Positions 12,522 to 25,254 of a DNA stretch of 64,000 bases are shown here, piece after piece (the first letter of the stretch is position 1; every line of letters begins with the position of its first letter). The translations under genes were made by a program, and so were the position numbers. Origin of the DNA: Zerene cesonia (Eukaryota > Arthropoda > Insecta > Lepidoptera > Pieridae); the NCBI RefSeq assembly GCF_012273895.1, contig NC_052115.1:2914001-2978000 (forward strand), given 5' to 3'. The notes beneath the pieces are model-generated. The model saw only the letters and a program-made list of their open reading frames with translations, was not told the origin of the DNA and made no database searches.

Positions 12522-12721
12522 TCCTACTAATATTATAAATGCGAAAGTTTGTAAGGGTGTGTGTGTGTTTGTTGCTCTTTCACGCAAAAACTACTGAACC
12601 GATTGCACTGAAATTGGGTATGTAGAGAGCTGGACAACTGGAATAACATGTAGGCTACTTTTTGTCCCGATATTCCTACGGGATACGGACTTACGCGGGT
12701 GAAATCGCAGGACGCAGCTAG
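12522..12721 (+). mobile_element. Lep1-type Helitron, full length
   Basis: TCCTACTAATATTATAAATG to GACGCAGCTAG|T, 200 bp, preceded by an extra TCCTA unit (AATCCTATCCTACTA). Confidence 0.88.
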
Positions 12722-14975
12722 TATATAATAAAATTATTATAATCTATATGCAGAAAAGATTTCTTAGTCAGTTGTAATCCTAATACCTATTCACCAGATT
12801 TATACATGATAAAGAATACAAAAATGGGTGTAAATATAAGTACAAATTTCGTTAATATTAATAAAGTATTAAACGAAGACGTATTAAGTAATAAACCCCT
12901 AAAGCAGAAGTAATACACACATACTATATAAGTATACGCTTTTGGAAATAAATTAACATGTGGAGTCTACTACTTTCCTACTTATCTATTTAGCTTATCG
13001 GAACATATATAACCTATATTTTTGCTATTAAAAGATACGTGTAATCTTTTCCGATAGTTTCTATCAGACAATACGAGCAAAGTGACTTCATGAACGTACA
13101 GGATCTATGCATACAAATAGGCACTTGTGGATTCATAGGCTATTTGCGACGGGAGTCTATATAAGCGCTATTCTAATTTACTAAATGGAATATTTTTAAT
13201 CCATTCCAAACAACGTGGGGATAATTAATATGAGTAATGTAATTAGTTTCGAAAGGTGTGTATTCATTTGGGATGGATAACGTATTCTCATCATGAGCGG
13301 AATGGTTACAATTTCTTTTTGTTTTTATGTCATCTGTACCTACATTTTTGGGTATTTATTTACTTCATTTGCTGTGTGATAAAAACTTTATTTGATGGCA
13401 GTGGATTCTTTATTTATACAAGAACAAAGAATTGAATGCAATAAGTTTAATGGTAAAAAATATTTAATAATTAGTCGCTTTTAAAAACTGAATATGATAG
13501 TTGCATGATTTAATTCGCGTCCTTCTAAAAAATTTGAATCATGTCTTTTATAATCTAATTGTAAGAATCGTACATTCTAAAGAGCAATCGTATCCTTTAA
13601 TTTAGATTCACAGCTGAATACCGAATAGATTTCCTTTTATTGGAATTCCCAAACTCAATTTATACAAAGAATATCTCAATCATTTGTGAATTCGACTATC
13701 TGAAATATTCAATGAGTAAGTAATATGCTTTTTATAATTAATTTCTTTTCTGCATCTATAAATAGCCCGTCCAGATCGAGTTCAAGAGTATTCGAAACGA
13801 TATGTGGAGCACGTGCACTCAATTTAATCTTTAAACGTCCAACAAAAGGCTCGTTGTAATATCGGTCAATAGATGTCATTGATAAACGAGGTCCCGTCAA
13901 AGAAAGGCCGATAATCTATCTGCACAATGGATGCAAATTAAACTGCAGACAACAGTCAATAAGAAGATTTATAGACCGCGATTTGTTTTTTAACATCCAC
14001 GTGTGATATGTAAATGTGTGGTCAGCGAGCAACTATTGCTTTATTGTTTGGTTAAATATTATTATTTTATGTAACAGAAGCACAATGGTCTTATTACTAG
14101 AGCTCATATTGTAAAATGATTAGATTTGTGTTTGCTAATGAGGATTTGTTTTAATAATGGATTATTATTGCGTTGTCGTAGGATAAATTACACGAATTAT
14201 AGGATGCAGAATACTCGTATGTCCAAACAATGTATAGAAAAGTTTCACGTTTAGTTAATGGTATTTATTTATACACGCCTGATAATAATTGTTAATAATC
14301 TAAATGAAATACAATTACTTCTCAGTCTAATTAGATTCATACATCAAAACCAGCAAGCGATCATAAACATAGTTTAAAAAAGGCATGATATAGCATGTCT
14401 GCGAGGATCGTAAATTGAATACCAGAGAATTCGCCTTATTTCCGTAGCATTTTATTGCGCGGTTTTATAAATCGGCTAGCGGATGCTCAACGGATGTGTA
14501 CTATAAGTCGTTGATATTAAATTCTTGCTTCATAAATTGCGCGATAATTCAATAGGAAAACAGGCGGGGTCAGTGATTTCATTCTGTCGAAATTAGACGT
14601 GAGCAAGCTTCTTTGTAATGTCTCTATTTAAACACAGCGAAATGGAGAACAACGGGAAATTTGCGCTATTGTAGTCGGATCATTATTTTCGTTTCTTTCA
14701 GCTGGCGCCATTTCACTATAAAGATTGAAAACGAACGAAAATATCTACACAATAGAGCGTAATTTAGTCATGTCGTTTTGATTCGTTTACGATTTCTGAT
14801 GTAGATATTGTCAAATCATACATTTTTGATATTTATTTTGTTGATACATACATTGAAAAGAATTTATTCGTTTTCAAGTTTTCTGAATGAGCTATTGTGT
14901 TTCTAAAACATGTTGTACAGCTAAAAAATATTCTAAGTACTAAGTAGTAATATATATTTGCAAAATCTGGTAAAA
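12722..14975. other. AT-rich non-coding DNA with one coding-like minus-strand frame
   Basis: No gene is supported. At 13709-13900 a minus-strand frame (IDRYYNEPFVGRLKIKLSAR and on) looks protein-like. The in-frame TAG upstream and the final TGA leave no exon fitting Pde8, so it is at most a relic. Confidence 0.35.
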
Positions 14976-15100
14976 TCATATTATAAACGCGAAAGTTTGT
15001 AAGAATGTGTGGACGATTGTTACCTACTTGTTGTTAGATAATATTTGTATGAATTTTCGTAAATAGTGGATTATGATCTAGATTCGCGGGTTACAGCTAG
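14976..15100 (+). mobile_element. Degenerate Helitron remnant
   Basis: TCATATTATAAACGCGAAAG...GTAAGAATGTGTG at left and CGCGGGTTACAGCTAG|T at right, with an altered, shortened interior. Confidence 0.55.
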
Positions 15101-15187
15101 TAATATCAAGATTAAACCGCTATAGAAGTCGCATTAAAAACAGTTAGTAGTTAGTACTTAAAGTTGCGACTGCGACATGCGACTCAC

Positions 15188-15393
15188 CTAGCCAACAACG
15201 TAGCGTCCATCAATTGCGGCTGTCGCGCGTCTACAACGACAACATGCGGTATGCGCGCGTCGGAGTCGCGTCGGAAGGCGTCGAGCGCCTCCCGCGCGCT
15301 GCGCACGGACCTCGCCTCGCCGCCAGCGCGTGCGACTGCGTTGCATGCGGCTGCGCAGACGCGCGATGCGCGCTCCGGGAACACGCATAATAA
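15188..15393 (-). CDS. Pde8: Pde8 exon encoding the N-terminal REC-like domain
   Basis: Internal exon of 206 nt (68 codons plus 2 nt). Seen: an acceptor with a strong pyrimidine tract (TTTCCTCTCTATCCAG) before it and a donor AG|GTGAGT after it. The open frame starts LLCVFPERASRVCAAAC and runs to HVVVVDARQPQLMDATLLAR. Known: PDE8 enzymes hydrolyse cAMP with high affinity and have a receiver-like domain, a PAS domain and a C-terminal HD catalytic domain. The spacing of LLxVF, a Cys/Ala-rich helix, a REALDAF-type helix, a hydrophobic strand ending in Asp, R-P-QL-DA and a Leu-Cys/Ala-Arg end fits the PDE8 receiver domain. The Asp in VVVVDAR sits at the usual phosphoacceptor strand. The exon is CpG- and GC-rich, unlike the surrounding DNA. 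It ends in phase 2 and no partner exon is seen to the left, so the PAS and catalytic parts lie outside the window. The family assignment is from remembered similarity, not a search. Confidence 0.82.
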
Positions 15394-15848
15394 CTGGATA
15401 GAGAGGAAATCTTGTAAGATATGGCGACAGTTACTAGCAGTCAATTATTAGTAAGTACGACCGATGTCGATGAGTCAAAGTTTGCAAAGCTGATAATTAA
15501 TGAAGTTATAAGATAAATTTCAGTTCATTTTCAATACATCTTAATTATTTAATATGTGATATTATATAAAAATGTTCGTTAAATTTTGAATCATATAAAG
15601 TTTCCATAAGAAAACGGTTGAAGTAACTAAAAATGGCTATTCTACCATGCAAACTGACTAAAAAATTAATGTTAACGTTTTCTATTAAAAGTCCCTCGTG
15701 TTCTTAAAAATCATTAACGGATTATTAAAAAAAACAATAAATAGAGCAAATTCATACAAAGGATAGGATATCAAATTTAAGTACACAATAAATAAAACAA
15801 AAAAAATGTATTGAAACACAAAATTAATATTTCAGACTAAGTAATTAC
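15394..15848 (-). other. Short Pde8 intron (455 bp)
   Basis: Bounded by GTAATTAC at the donor and TCTCTATCCAG at the acceptor on the minus strand. AT-rich, with no gene or repeat recognised inside. Confidence 0.6.
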
Positions 15849-15914
15849 CTCTAAAGGTTCCGGTGGGGCGTAGAAAAGTGCATTTGGGATTTGTGCGGGC
15901 GGCGGGGACCTGTT
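15849..15914 (-). CDS. Pde8: Pde8 exon, proline-rich linker before the REC domain
   Basis: A 66-nt exon with phase 0 at both ends. Seen: acceptor TTCTCTTTGCAG and donor GAG|GTAATTAC. It is open for 22 codons (NRSPPPAQIPNALFY followed by APPEPLE). It lies 455 bp upstream of the REC exon in transcription order, and its phase-0 end fits that exon's phase-0 start. The peptide is proline-rich and probably an unstructured linker leading into the LLCVF strand. This exon is the common acceptor for both alternative 5' ends, because exon 32870-32958 and exon 30439-30867 both finish in phase 0. No function is known for the segment. The support is splice signals, open frame and phase agreement, and transcript data would settle it. 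Confidence 0.72.
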
Positions 15915-16760
15915 CTGCAAAGAGAATAATTCTTGTAACTACATATTAAACACTTAAGATAATAAAATCATATAATTAATAGTAAATCATATTACTATCG
16001 CGTTCAAATTTCGCACAATAGTACAATATTTTTATAGTTCGTTTTCGTCGTTCATCTTTGAATTTATGGTAAAGGACATTGGACTTTAGTGATATTTTCA
16101 GCTCACACTTAATGAAAAATAATTGCCTAACATATAAATATTAGAAACACAAATAAATTACTACTTAATATATGTTCTTATAACCGGCTAGTTATTTTAC
16201 TTGGGGCTTAGCGTAAGCATAATAAATCCTTTCACCGCTATTAAGATTATCGCTCTTGAGTCTAAATTTATGCAAAATGGGTGTTGTTTTAATGATCTAT
16301 CGACTGGAAGTGTAATTAGAAAGCTAACTCGAAATAGTTGCGTAACAAAACCGATATATTATGGTGATTATTGATCGCGTTTATAAAATAGGATTAAGAT
16401 AGATTATTTCAAGTGATTAAATAATTATTCTACATGAGTTTCAATAGTAATGCAATCTAATGATAAATACTATCAAATCATGCAAAACTATTTTATACAT
16501 TGAGTTGAATGTATCGTGGGTTGTCTTCTTCACAGATAATCACAGATAATCTTTTGTTACATACTTTGAGTAAGCTTTAGTTAAGTAAAAGTTATCCACG
16601 GTGGGTATATTCATGAGCAGTTAGTCATCTTGCGAATGACTAATTTATATTTGGCAATGTGTTCGCTGGAATAAAACCAAGAATCGTCAGAGTCGTAGAT
16701 AATATAATACCTAGTATAGAGCGAATGTCAGAACTTAAATTTTTATAACTATAAATTAGA

Positions 16761-16911
16761 TTTAGACATTAAAAACATTTTAACGGATTTAAACGCGATT
16801 TATTCATTATAGTATTAACCCGACGTTTCGAACACTTTACAGCGAGCGTGGTCACGGGGGACTGAGATGATACATGTTTTGTCGTTAAAAAGTTTTTAAT
16901 TTCTAAATGTA
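16761..16911. mobile_element. Short TIR element (MITE-like), copy 2
   Basis: Same core as 9035-9171 (CCCGACGTTTCGAACACTTT, GCGAGCGTGGTCACGGG), with right end GTTTTTAATTTCTAAATG. The shared flank ATAATACTCACGTAAAATCC suggests the element extends past the TIR, or that both insertions fell in another repeat. Confidence 0.6.
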
Positions 16912-17244
16912 TAATACTCACGTAAAATCCAACACAAGAAAATACTATAAATTAGATATTTTAATAACAATAATTATTATTTTTAAGAAAAACGAACTAA
17001 ATATTCACTATTCAGAAATAAACGAACACACGGTGGGCAACAGCTTCAAAAAAAAAAATCATCAAATCACCCAGACAAACGGTCTGCGGTAACAAACAAA
17101 AAACATGCAGTCGAGTTGAGAACCCCCTACTTTTTCAGGTGAAAATAAACGTAGGTATACGTATTACAATTATACACAAGAAATAAATAATTACTATCCA
17201 TCTTGAGAATTAACAAAGCGCTAAATAATCTGGCTAGAACGGAA

Positions 17245-17410
17245 AAATAGTACGCCGCAGATGGTAAGCTCTTGTAAATCTCGAATGGTTTCTATCTAGA
17301 CGTCCCGAGGGATAGCCCGGGATCAAACTAGAATTGCCAATACTACGGTCTCACGTAACTGATACTTTAATCGTCGGTTTCTAATCCACACTCTCGAGTG
17401 GATTTTTCTT
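17245..17410 (-). repeat. SINE-like fragment, tentative
   Basis: The reverse strand has TTTGATCCCGGGC (B-box-like) preceded by TGAGACCGTAGTATTGG and followed by GAGCTTACCATCTGCGG, a phrase frequent in lepidopteran retroposons. The ends are not defined. Confidence 0.3.
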
Positions 17411-18192
17411 GTTTTCGTTGTATAGATATACGAAAACTCGCGCGTGTTCGGGGCGGATTTCTCGACAGTTCTGAAAGCTTGGGGCTTTGAGCTTATCAAC
17501 TGTGAACATCTAGATCATAAGTAGTGTAAATTTGCTTAGCGTTTAGAACATTTTTTCAAGAAGCATCTATAATTGTTTTTCAACTGCAAAATAGTAAGAA
17601 ATTTCACCTTCATTGAACTTTTTCACTTCTAGATTAGAAATTTTATTACTTGAATTTCATAAAGAATTTAAAATATAATTATTAAACAAGTACACCGAAC
17701 AACTCCCACCCTTATAAAGAGAATTGAACTCAATCCAGTTAAAAATTTTATAATTTTAATCAACCATTAAGTTGAATTATTATAATAAAATATTTTTATA
17801 ACAAATGAGATACATTAAAGTCCAACTTGTTTCACCAGAATTTTGGCATTCTTTACGAAGAAATAATACATCAAGTTAGTGATAAATAGGCGGTTTCTAT
17901 CTAAACAATATACCCGTAAGTGCTGTCCGTCCTTTGTTATGTCCAGTGAAGTGGGTTGAGATGGGACAAACAATAGATATCTACACTAGTGATAAGTACT
18001 TGTAAATATCTCAATATTTAAATTCGCATTGGTGCTTATATTGAGAAATATTTGAATAAATTAGGAGAATATGGCGGAGGAAATGTTTAAACATACTCGC
18101 ATGACAGTAGTAGCAGCAGAGTTATATCTAAATAAATACTTGTAAAGTGTGTTATCAAAATTTGCTAAAATAACCCTTATTTTATTAAGTAG

Positions 18193-18352
18193 CTAGCTGT
18201 TCGCCCCGGTTTCACCCGTAGTACATATATAGCCCATGTCACTCAGTGTAAGTGCAGCTTTCTAATGGTGAAAGAATTTTTGAAATCAGTCCAGCCGTTG
18301 TGTGTTGTCGTGTCGAGGGAAATACTAGTATATTCATTTTTATATGTATAGA
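18193..18352 (-). mobile_element. Helitron-like element, second family
   Basis: Plus strand begins CTAGCTGTTCGCCCCGG, with TTTCACCC and GTACATATATAGCCCATG, and ends TATGTATAGA. In its own orientation it runs TCTATACATAT to GCTAG. Confidence 0.65.
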
Positions 18353-19442
18353 CTAATTTATGAAAGGGATGCGTTGGTTATCATACGAATATTATAAAAG
18401 TTTTTATAACAGTTACATAAAATACATAAAAAATCTTACGCACATAATTTCGACTTAGCAGCCACTACTTCTTATATGTTTAGAACCTTATATTTGAAAT
18501 AATAATAAAAACATAGGTTCCTTTTATCATTGGCGGGACATTAAAATATGAGAATTTAAAAAAAAAAAATAATTTATATCTTTTTCAACCCCATGACAAT
18601 CCGATTGGAAAGCCAATAAGAAACTAAGAACTGCCCCAGGCTTAACAATTCCTATGGTGTATCTATCAATCAAATCATCTATCAGTTTCAAATTAGTCTA
18701 ATCAGATAAATTGATCATCCGACAAAGTTTAACAATTTATTAAATATAGCCTTGGAAAAATCATGTTCAAATAAGATTTATCAAACAAAGAGAAGCTGGG
18801 AATAAAGGAAACAATAAACGTTGTTTTGATGTTTGAAGATGGTTCCGGTGATATCCGGAAGGTATATAAATTGTTCAAACAAGGAAAGAGAACCTATATA
18901 TTAGAGCCTTAAAGAGGATTAATAGTTCTGTATAGAGTCTTACATTGTGAAACATTCAGATATTAACTGGTAGAACTATCTAGAAGTATTGTATACCGAA
19001 TTTAGATCAAGAAATGTAGCAAATTTTATACGGGTCCAGCTCCCTATTTTTGCATGAAAAATCTTCACAATTCCTTATTATATACAAGAAGGATTTTTAT
19101 TAATGTTAATCGCTAATGAGTTGGATATTACTACATTGTTTTGATTGACAATTTTTAAGATATTTATTTTATTATTAGATAAACTGATTTATAAGATTCG
19201 CGTAAATGAAAACTGAAAGGTTGAGTCTCTCGGTGGAAACTGAAAAAGGGTCTAACGTTTAACAGGTCAGGGATAGTGTGTTACCATTCGAACGTAAAGG
19301 ATATTGATTCGATCGAAATTGAGATGAACTTCATTTGTCAATGTCCCTTACCACATCAAGATGAATAGATTTTCGTAATGTATTATAACTTATTTTGTAA
19401 TTAGCCGATCAATAAGTAAAAAGAAAATCTTTTCAATTGTCT

Positions 19443-19545
19443 ATTTATCAATGTTCATGGGTGTTGTGACAGACAGACGGACAGTCAGAAAGTCTCATTG
19501 ATAGTGTCGCGTTTTATCCTTTGGATACGACTCTAAAAATTAAGA
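19443..19545 (-). repeat. GGGTTCCGTA-type interspersed repeat fragment
   Basis: GACAGACAGACGGACAG and CGCGTTTTATCCTTTGGATA are the complement of the lepidopteran repeat seen at 24500-24930. Confidence 0.5.
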
Positions 19546-19668
19546 GGCATTTCGATAATATATCAAAGGTACCCGCATATTTATTTATAATATTGATCAT
19601 ATAATAAATTTATTATATATAAATATGAGTATATTATGAAGTACATCATGACAATGAACATCTTAATA

Positions 19669-19849
19669 TCCTACTAATATTACAAACGCGAAAGTTTATA
19701 AAAATGTATGTATGTTTGTTACTCTTTCACGCAAAATCTTCTTTTGGGATCTGTATGAAATTTGGTGCAAAGATAGATTATGGTCTGAATTAGCACAAAG
19801 GCTACATTTTAGCCGGGTTCCACGCGAGTGAAGCCGCAGGTTCCAGCTA
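19669..19849 (+). mobile_element. Helitron-like element, divergent
   Basis: Begins TCCTACTAATATTACAAACG and ends CGAGTGAAGCCGCAGG then TTCCAGCTA. The 5' end is Lep1-like and the 3' end is of another subfamily. Confidence 0.65.
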
Positions 19850-20633
19850 TTTTCATATAACCCAATATAATTTTATGCAAACACGTGTTTCAATATCAAG
19901 TATGAGTATCTTCCTTCCCGTAAACATATTCTTTCTTAAAAAACCAATATAAAAGAGTCAAACTCACATGTAAAGATAAACGAAGATATCTAAATTCCAC
20001 ATTTTGCATCAGGATTTCAAATTACGCGCCCCCTCAGCCACTTACTTACATTTAAACTAACGTCTCACTGTCTAACTCTTCTAATAAATAGTCCTACATA
20101 GAGGGAATGTTCATTCGCATGCAATTATGCTGGGTACTAGTTGCTTTCGAGAGTTTAATCGTCGGTTCGTGGGTTCCCAACTTTCCCCTTACCTTTCCTA
20201 GATAATTATAGTACCTTTGACTTCTCGGTTACGCAATGTTTCAGCGATTAAATAACTTTTATAGGGCCGTTTCACGATGTCCTAACTGGAGCGAGGTAGT
20301 GGCTGACGCAATGTCACAGATTCCGGTTCTATTGATCAAGTATATATTGATTGTAATTTTGAATTGCTTCATGTAGATGTACATACTGTTAGTTTCTTCA
20401 GAACAGAGAAGCGGAGGCGCTGTAAATTTTATGTTTGAGGGGTCGGAATGTATAAGTGTAAGGTGTACTTCTTTTAAAATAACTTTGTAATGGCACCAAA
20501 TAAAATAATTCCAATAGAATACAAAGTATGTTTTTGTGAGTTCATATAGGTAAATTTTATATTATTTCTATTAATATTTTAAGTTAAAAAGAGATACATT
20601 AACTAGCAACGAAACTCACATATTAGGTTATAA

Positions 20634-20829
20634 TCCTACTGCCACTATTATTATAAATGCGAAAGTTTGTAAGGATGTGTGTGTGTGTTTGTTGCTCTTT
20701 CACGCAAAAATTGCTGAATGGATTGCAATGAAATTTTGGTACGTAGACAGCTGGACAACTGGGATAACACATAGGCAACTTTTTATCCCGATATTCCTAA
20801 GGGATACGGAATTACGCGGGGCACAGCTA
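20634..20829 (+). mobile_element. Lep1-type Helitron with lost 3' hairpin
   Basis: TCCTACTGCCACTATTATTA start, with the usual body. At the 3' end ACGCGGG joins directly to GCACAGCTA, so half of the hairpin is deleted. Confidence 0.78.
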
Positions 20830-23229
20830 TTGTAACATAAAAGGTTTAATCTCACAAAGTAGTGCTCCCAAAGCAATACCTACTAACCATACATTTTTTT
20901 ATTGAAAATTTCTTTAAATATTGTAGTAAAACAATGAAGTCTCCCACATAATAATTAAAGCAATTAAAGGAAAATATTCAGGTTGATACGAGTTCTGTAA
21001 GTATGGAATTCAAAGTATCACAATATAATCTCGATTCCAACAGAATTTCTTTAACAATTCCTAAGAAGGTTGAGCTGATATGTGCCCTTGACACCTATAT
21101 GACAACGCTGGGATATGCTTAGTATTCAGTCTATAACACCGCTTCACATTACGTGATATCGGTATGTATTGTAGTATTACAAAACGCTGCTAGTTGAAGT
21201 GTGAATAATAATAAACTTTTACAATAAATGAAATCTATGGAGCTTTAATAATGGCGAAATAAAATTTTGACCTTCATTTTCCATTGATTGAAGTATATTG
21301 ATGTTTCTTTGTTATGTCAACCACAGATTAAAATTTTCGGCTGTCAGATGCACAAACAATAAATGTTATTTGACAAAAATGATGAAATCTGTATTCTTTC
21401 AAAGTTGTTGTTTATTCTGTAATTACACCTCTCCTCAGCTCTGTAGGTGTAAATAGAATTATAGGACATGTTAATTAATACTCATTGATTATAATTAATC
21501 ATAAATGATTCGCTAATCCGCATTTATAAATAATACGCTTAATAAATGCGGATTCCGTCAAGATACGTTTTCCTAAGCAATTTTTATATGACAGTCCATG
21601 ATACTATAATTACACTTTTTAATTATTTTCATAATTTGATCAGTTTACAAGAAATAAGGTACTTATGAATGTCAAAAACGACACAAGTACAAGGGATATA
21701 TCTTTTCGAGCTGATAATTTGTAAAATGTAAATTTTAGCACGCGAAATCATAATTTCACATTTTATGTCTGTGATCGGCTTTGCTAAGTAGTTGATAAGA
21801 TTTCGCTCAATTTATGGTTTTTAAAGAGTGTGTCTCAATAATTTAAGTTTATTATTGCGTTTTTAACGATTTTCAAAAATTTAATAATATGTGCTGTTTG
21901 TTTATACATAAAGTGGATGATTACAAAAAGATATTTACAAGACCTTTGTTACGCTATTGATTTATTTCACAAAAATAATTGTTAGTTGATTAATCTCTTA
22001 ATCTCTATACATATATTATTAGAGATCATTACGCTTTGATTGTGCTCAAATTTCGCTACGATGAAACTACAGCTCGATTCAAATATATTTTTTCTTCGTA
22101 TCATTCACATAATAAATAGTTCTGCACAGTTTAGGACAGGATACGGCTAGCAAAATATACAAAGTTATTAATTTTACTAAATTGTGCAGACACGATGAAA
22201 AGTCAATTACATACAACGCTGACAGTAGCACAGATTAATAATCAAGATTTCGATAATTCGACATCAAACATGCTTTGCGGTTATTTTATAATAACACAGA
22301 TTAAATATAGGACAGGTGAATAATGTAAGAATGAAGACTAACGTATTATTACGAAACTTCCTACTCTGTATGCATTGCTAGAGATGAGAACGTCGAACGT
22401 GAGGCTTGTTGTAGGTCACAGGGGCATCGTTCAATACACATAGGTACTTGGAGATATAGTCGTATGAAAGATATTTGTGTATCAATAGCGGATATGCCTG
22501 TTTTAGTCGGTCCATGTATGTGGGGAGTGGAGACACGTAGGTAACTCAAGGATCATTACGCTAGTCCCATTTTGTATTTGTTGTATATATAACAGTTTTA
22601 ATGACAGATGTGAAAGTGATAAAGCTAATATATCCCACTTCCGAAGCTATTACTGTATATTTATCTTCTACCCATCGGTAGGCCTATTAAGGTCGCCAAA
22701 CGTAGGTATAAAAAAATATTTTTCAATAACTTTTATTTTTCACATTATTTGACCATGAAATTTTATAATAAATAAATAAAATAATATTATTCAAACTTTG
22801 AAAAATCTGACAAATTATGCAATTCTCGGCTAATTAATTATTTGATGACGTTTGTAAACAATAACCCAAAGATGTTAAATACGCAATGTTAAATAAATCA
22901 TTATATTATAGAGCAGACGGCCATAAACTATATTATCCTCCCACCATAGTACCTTCATAAAACCAGGATTAAATTACACTCACGCCGATTTAAGACATGT
23001 CCAGAGTATAACAGTATCAACGCGTGAATCTTGAACCTAGGCCATATGTTTCAATGTAATTTATTGATTTATTTTCATCCATTTATCATCTTTGACTAAC
23101 AGTAAAAAATACCAAAACGTAACAATGAAAAGAATTATTTAAAATTTTAAAAATAACGTACAATTAGAGATAAAAATTCATTGTTTAAAACACATATTTT
23201 TACAAATATTTCGTCCATATTCGTCATGC

Positions 23230-23567
23230 AAATTGAACAAAATCTTTTAAAAAGCAGTGGTGGCTCAGTGGTGAGAACCTCGGACTTAAAAATCGATAAG
23301 TCGGGGTTCGAGACCGGGCGAGCGTGCAGGAAATAAATTGATTTTTCAATTTATCTGCGCATGTGGATAACATCACCACTGCTTAAACGGTGAAGGAAAA
23401 CATCGTGAGGAAACCGGCATGTCCGAGAATTAAAAGTTCGACGACATGTGACATCTGCCAACCCGCACTTGGCCAGCGTGGTGGATTATGGCCTGAATCC
23501 TCATAGGAGGCCTGTGTCCCAGCAGTGGGAACATATATGGGCTGATGATGATGAAATTGAACAAAAT
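23230..23567 (+). mobile_element. tRNA-derived SINE with 14-bp target duplication
   Basis: AAATTGAACAAAAT stands at 23230-23243 and 23554-23567. Between them is a SINE with A box TGGCTCAGTGG and B box GGTTCGAGACC near its 5' end. The body has CATCGTGAGGAAACCGGCAT and GGCCAGCGTGGTGGATTATG, and the tail is TGATGATGATG. It matches the Metulj-like SINE type of butterflies and moths. It is complete and sits inside the long Pde8 intron. Confidence 0.88.
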
Positions 23568-24499
23568 GCATACGTCACTATGTTACTAAAACACAATGAA
23601 TATTTCCGGAATTATTTCCTTTAATTAGGTTTATTATAAGCCATATTCGGTTTATTACGTTATAAGCGTCTACCCACAACTCTGACCATTCGTTCCAATT
23701 ACTGTAATGAATGGTTTCAATGTAGAACGATATGATGCCACAGAGATTTAATATTAATTATTATTGATCAAAATTATTGCTTTATGTCATTGTTTTCGTA
23801 ATTTAAATATTAGTGATTATAATAACAATACAAAAGTAAACATCAAAAAAGCATTATTGTATACCAGAATGAACCTGTGATGTAGGAAATGCTGAAAGAA
23901 TGTCATTTTAAAGGTGAAAAAATGCAAGCGCAATATTTTATAAATATATTAAACACAACTTATATGCTCCGAAGATTCTTGCTTGGATCGTTTCTAAATT
24001 CGTGGTTATCGTGGGTAAACGACATCTGTAGTAATCATCATTTGATTTTTCCGAACACATATTTACTAGTAATTATGTTGTAGTTTTATTTAGTATACTA
24101 AATAATATACAATATAATAATTATTAATATAATTTCAATAGCGTAAACTTTCATCCAAATCACATTCAACATGATGTTAAAACCAAATTTTGTCAGCCGT
24201 TTTATCATAAAGCTAACCAAATATATTCGCATGTATATGCAGGTACTTAAAAGTCCAAATAACAAAGTTATAGTTTCCTAAGTACAACAAAACAAGCCAT
24301 GCATGAATAGTTGAAAAACTACTAAAATAACTGTACAAACAAATTGTTTATGAGCCGTACTCAAGCCACTACCTTTGGGTAATCCAACTGAAGGGAGCTG
24401 TATTTATTTGCGTAGTAAATAAATCACAGGAATTCACTGGGTTTAGTTTGCGAATTTTAAATGTTACGTTGTAATGGAATGGCAGCAGCCTCACTCCTA

Positions 24500-24935
24500 T
24501 TTAGGGTTCCGTAACCGGTAAAACGGGACTCTATTACTAAGACTTCTCTGTCCGTCCGTCTCACCATGCTTCATCTTATGAGCCGTGATAGAATTAGGCG
24601 CCTGAAATTTTCAAGATATTGTGTTTCTGTTCTCGCTATAACAACAAATCCTACTAATATTATAAATGCGAAAGTTTGTAAGGATGTGTGTGTGTTTGTT
24701 GCTCTTTCACCCAAAAAGTACTGAACTGGTTGCAATGAAATTTGGTACGTAAATAGCTGGACATCTGGAATAACATATAGGCAAAATTTTATCCCGCTTT
24801 TCCTACGGGATACGGACTTATACGGGTGAAACCGCGGGGAGCAGCTAGTTTAAAATAAATAGAGGTTGTCAACAGCTGGCACGATCATAAATGGTTGATT
24901 GATCGATGATTATTTGTACGGAACCTTTAGCGCCG
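24500..24935 (+). repeat. GGGTTCCGTA-type repeat split by a Helitron
   Basis: Left part: AGGGTTCCGTAACCGGTAAA, ACGGGACTCTATTACTAAGA, then GTCCGTCCGTC up to CTATAACAACAAA. Right part: GGTTGTCAACAGCTGG to GTACGGAACCTTTA. The two halves flank the Helitron at 24649-24848. Confidence 0.65.
24649..24848 (+). mobile_element. Lep1-type Helitron nested in an older repeat
   Basis: A|TCCTACTAATATTATAAATG to GGGAGCAGCTAG|T, 200 bp, full length, inserted between A and T without target duplication. Confidence 0.88.
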
Positions 24936-25162
24936 CCAATTTACATTTGATCAATTTTTTAACCCTAATCACCGGATTAATAATTAATTTTATAAATTTT
25001 GTTATTCGCAAATTATAGGTATCAAAAATGAATCAAAAGTGTTTTATGCTTTATCTCAAACACTCATTAGTTCGTAATTAATCAGATAAAAAATAAGTCA
25101 TAACTCAGTAATAATGAATGAACATTAACTTAATCATTGCGGATCATCACACATTCACAATC

Positions 25163-25254
25163 ATCGGAATAAAAAGTTGCCTATATGTTATTCCAGTTAT
25201 CCAGCTGTCTACGCACCAAATTTCATTGCAATCGGTTCGGTTCAGTGGTTTTTT
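25163..25254 (-). mobile_element. Lep1-type Helitron fragment
   Basis: Only the middle of the element (AAAAAGTTGCCTATATGTTA through CATTGCAATCGGTTC) remains, with a small CGGTT duplication. Both ends are missing. Confidence 0.7.

Noticed and set aside
13709..13900. Minus-strand frame with IDRYYNEPFVGRLKIKLSAR as a next Pde8 exon
   Set aside because: The only nearby acceptor (TTGTGCAG before 13919) leads into TAG in this frame, the frame ends in TGA without a donor, and the peptide does not resemble the PDE8 segment after the REC block.
22361..22549. Open frames on both strands, including plus-strand MKDICVSIADMPVLVGPCMW ending near GTAG|GTAACT
   Set aside because: No convincing acceptor or start context, and no known domain; likely chance.
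23244..23345. A and B boxes as a tRNA gene
   Set aside because: They belong to the SINE head; there is no tRNA cloverleaf and the element is bounded by a target duplication.
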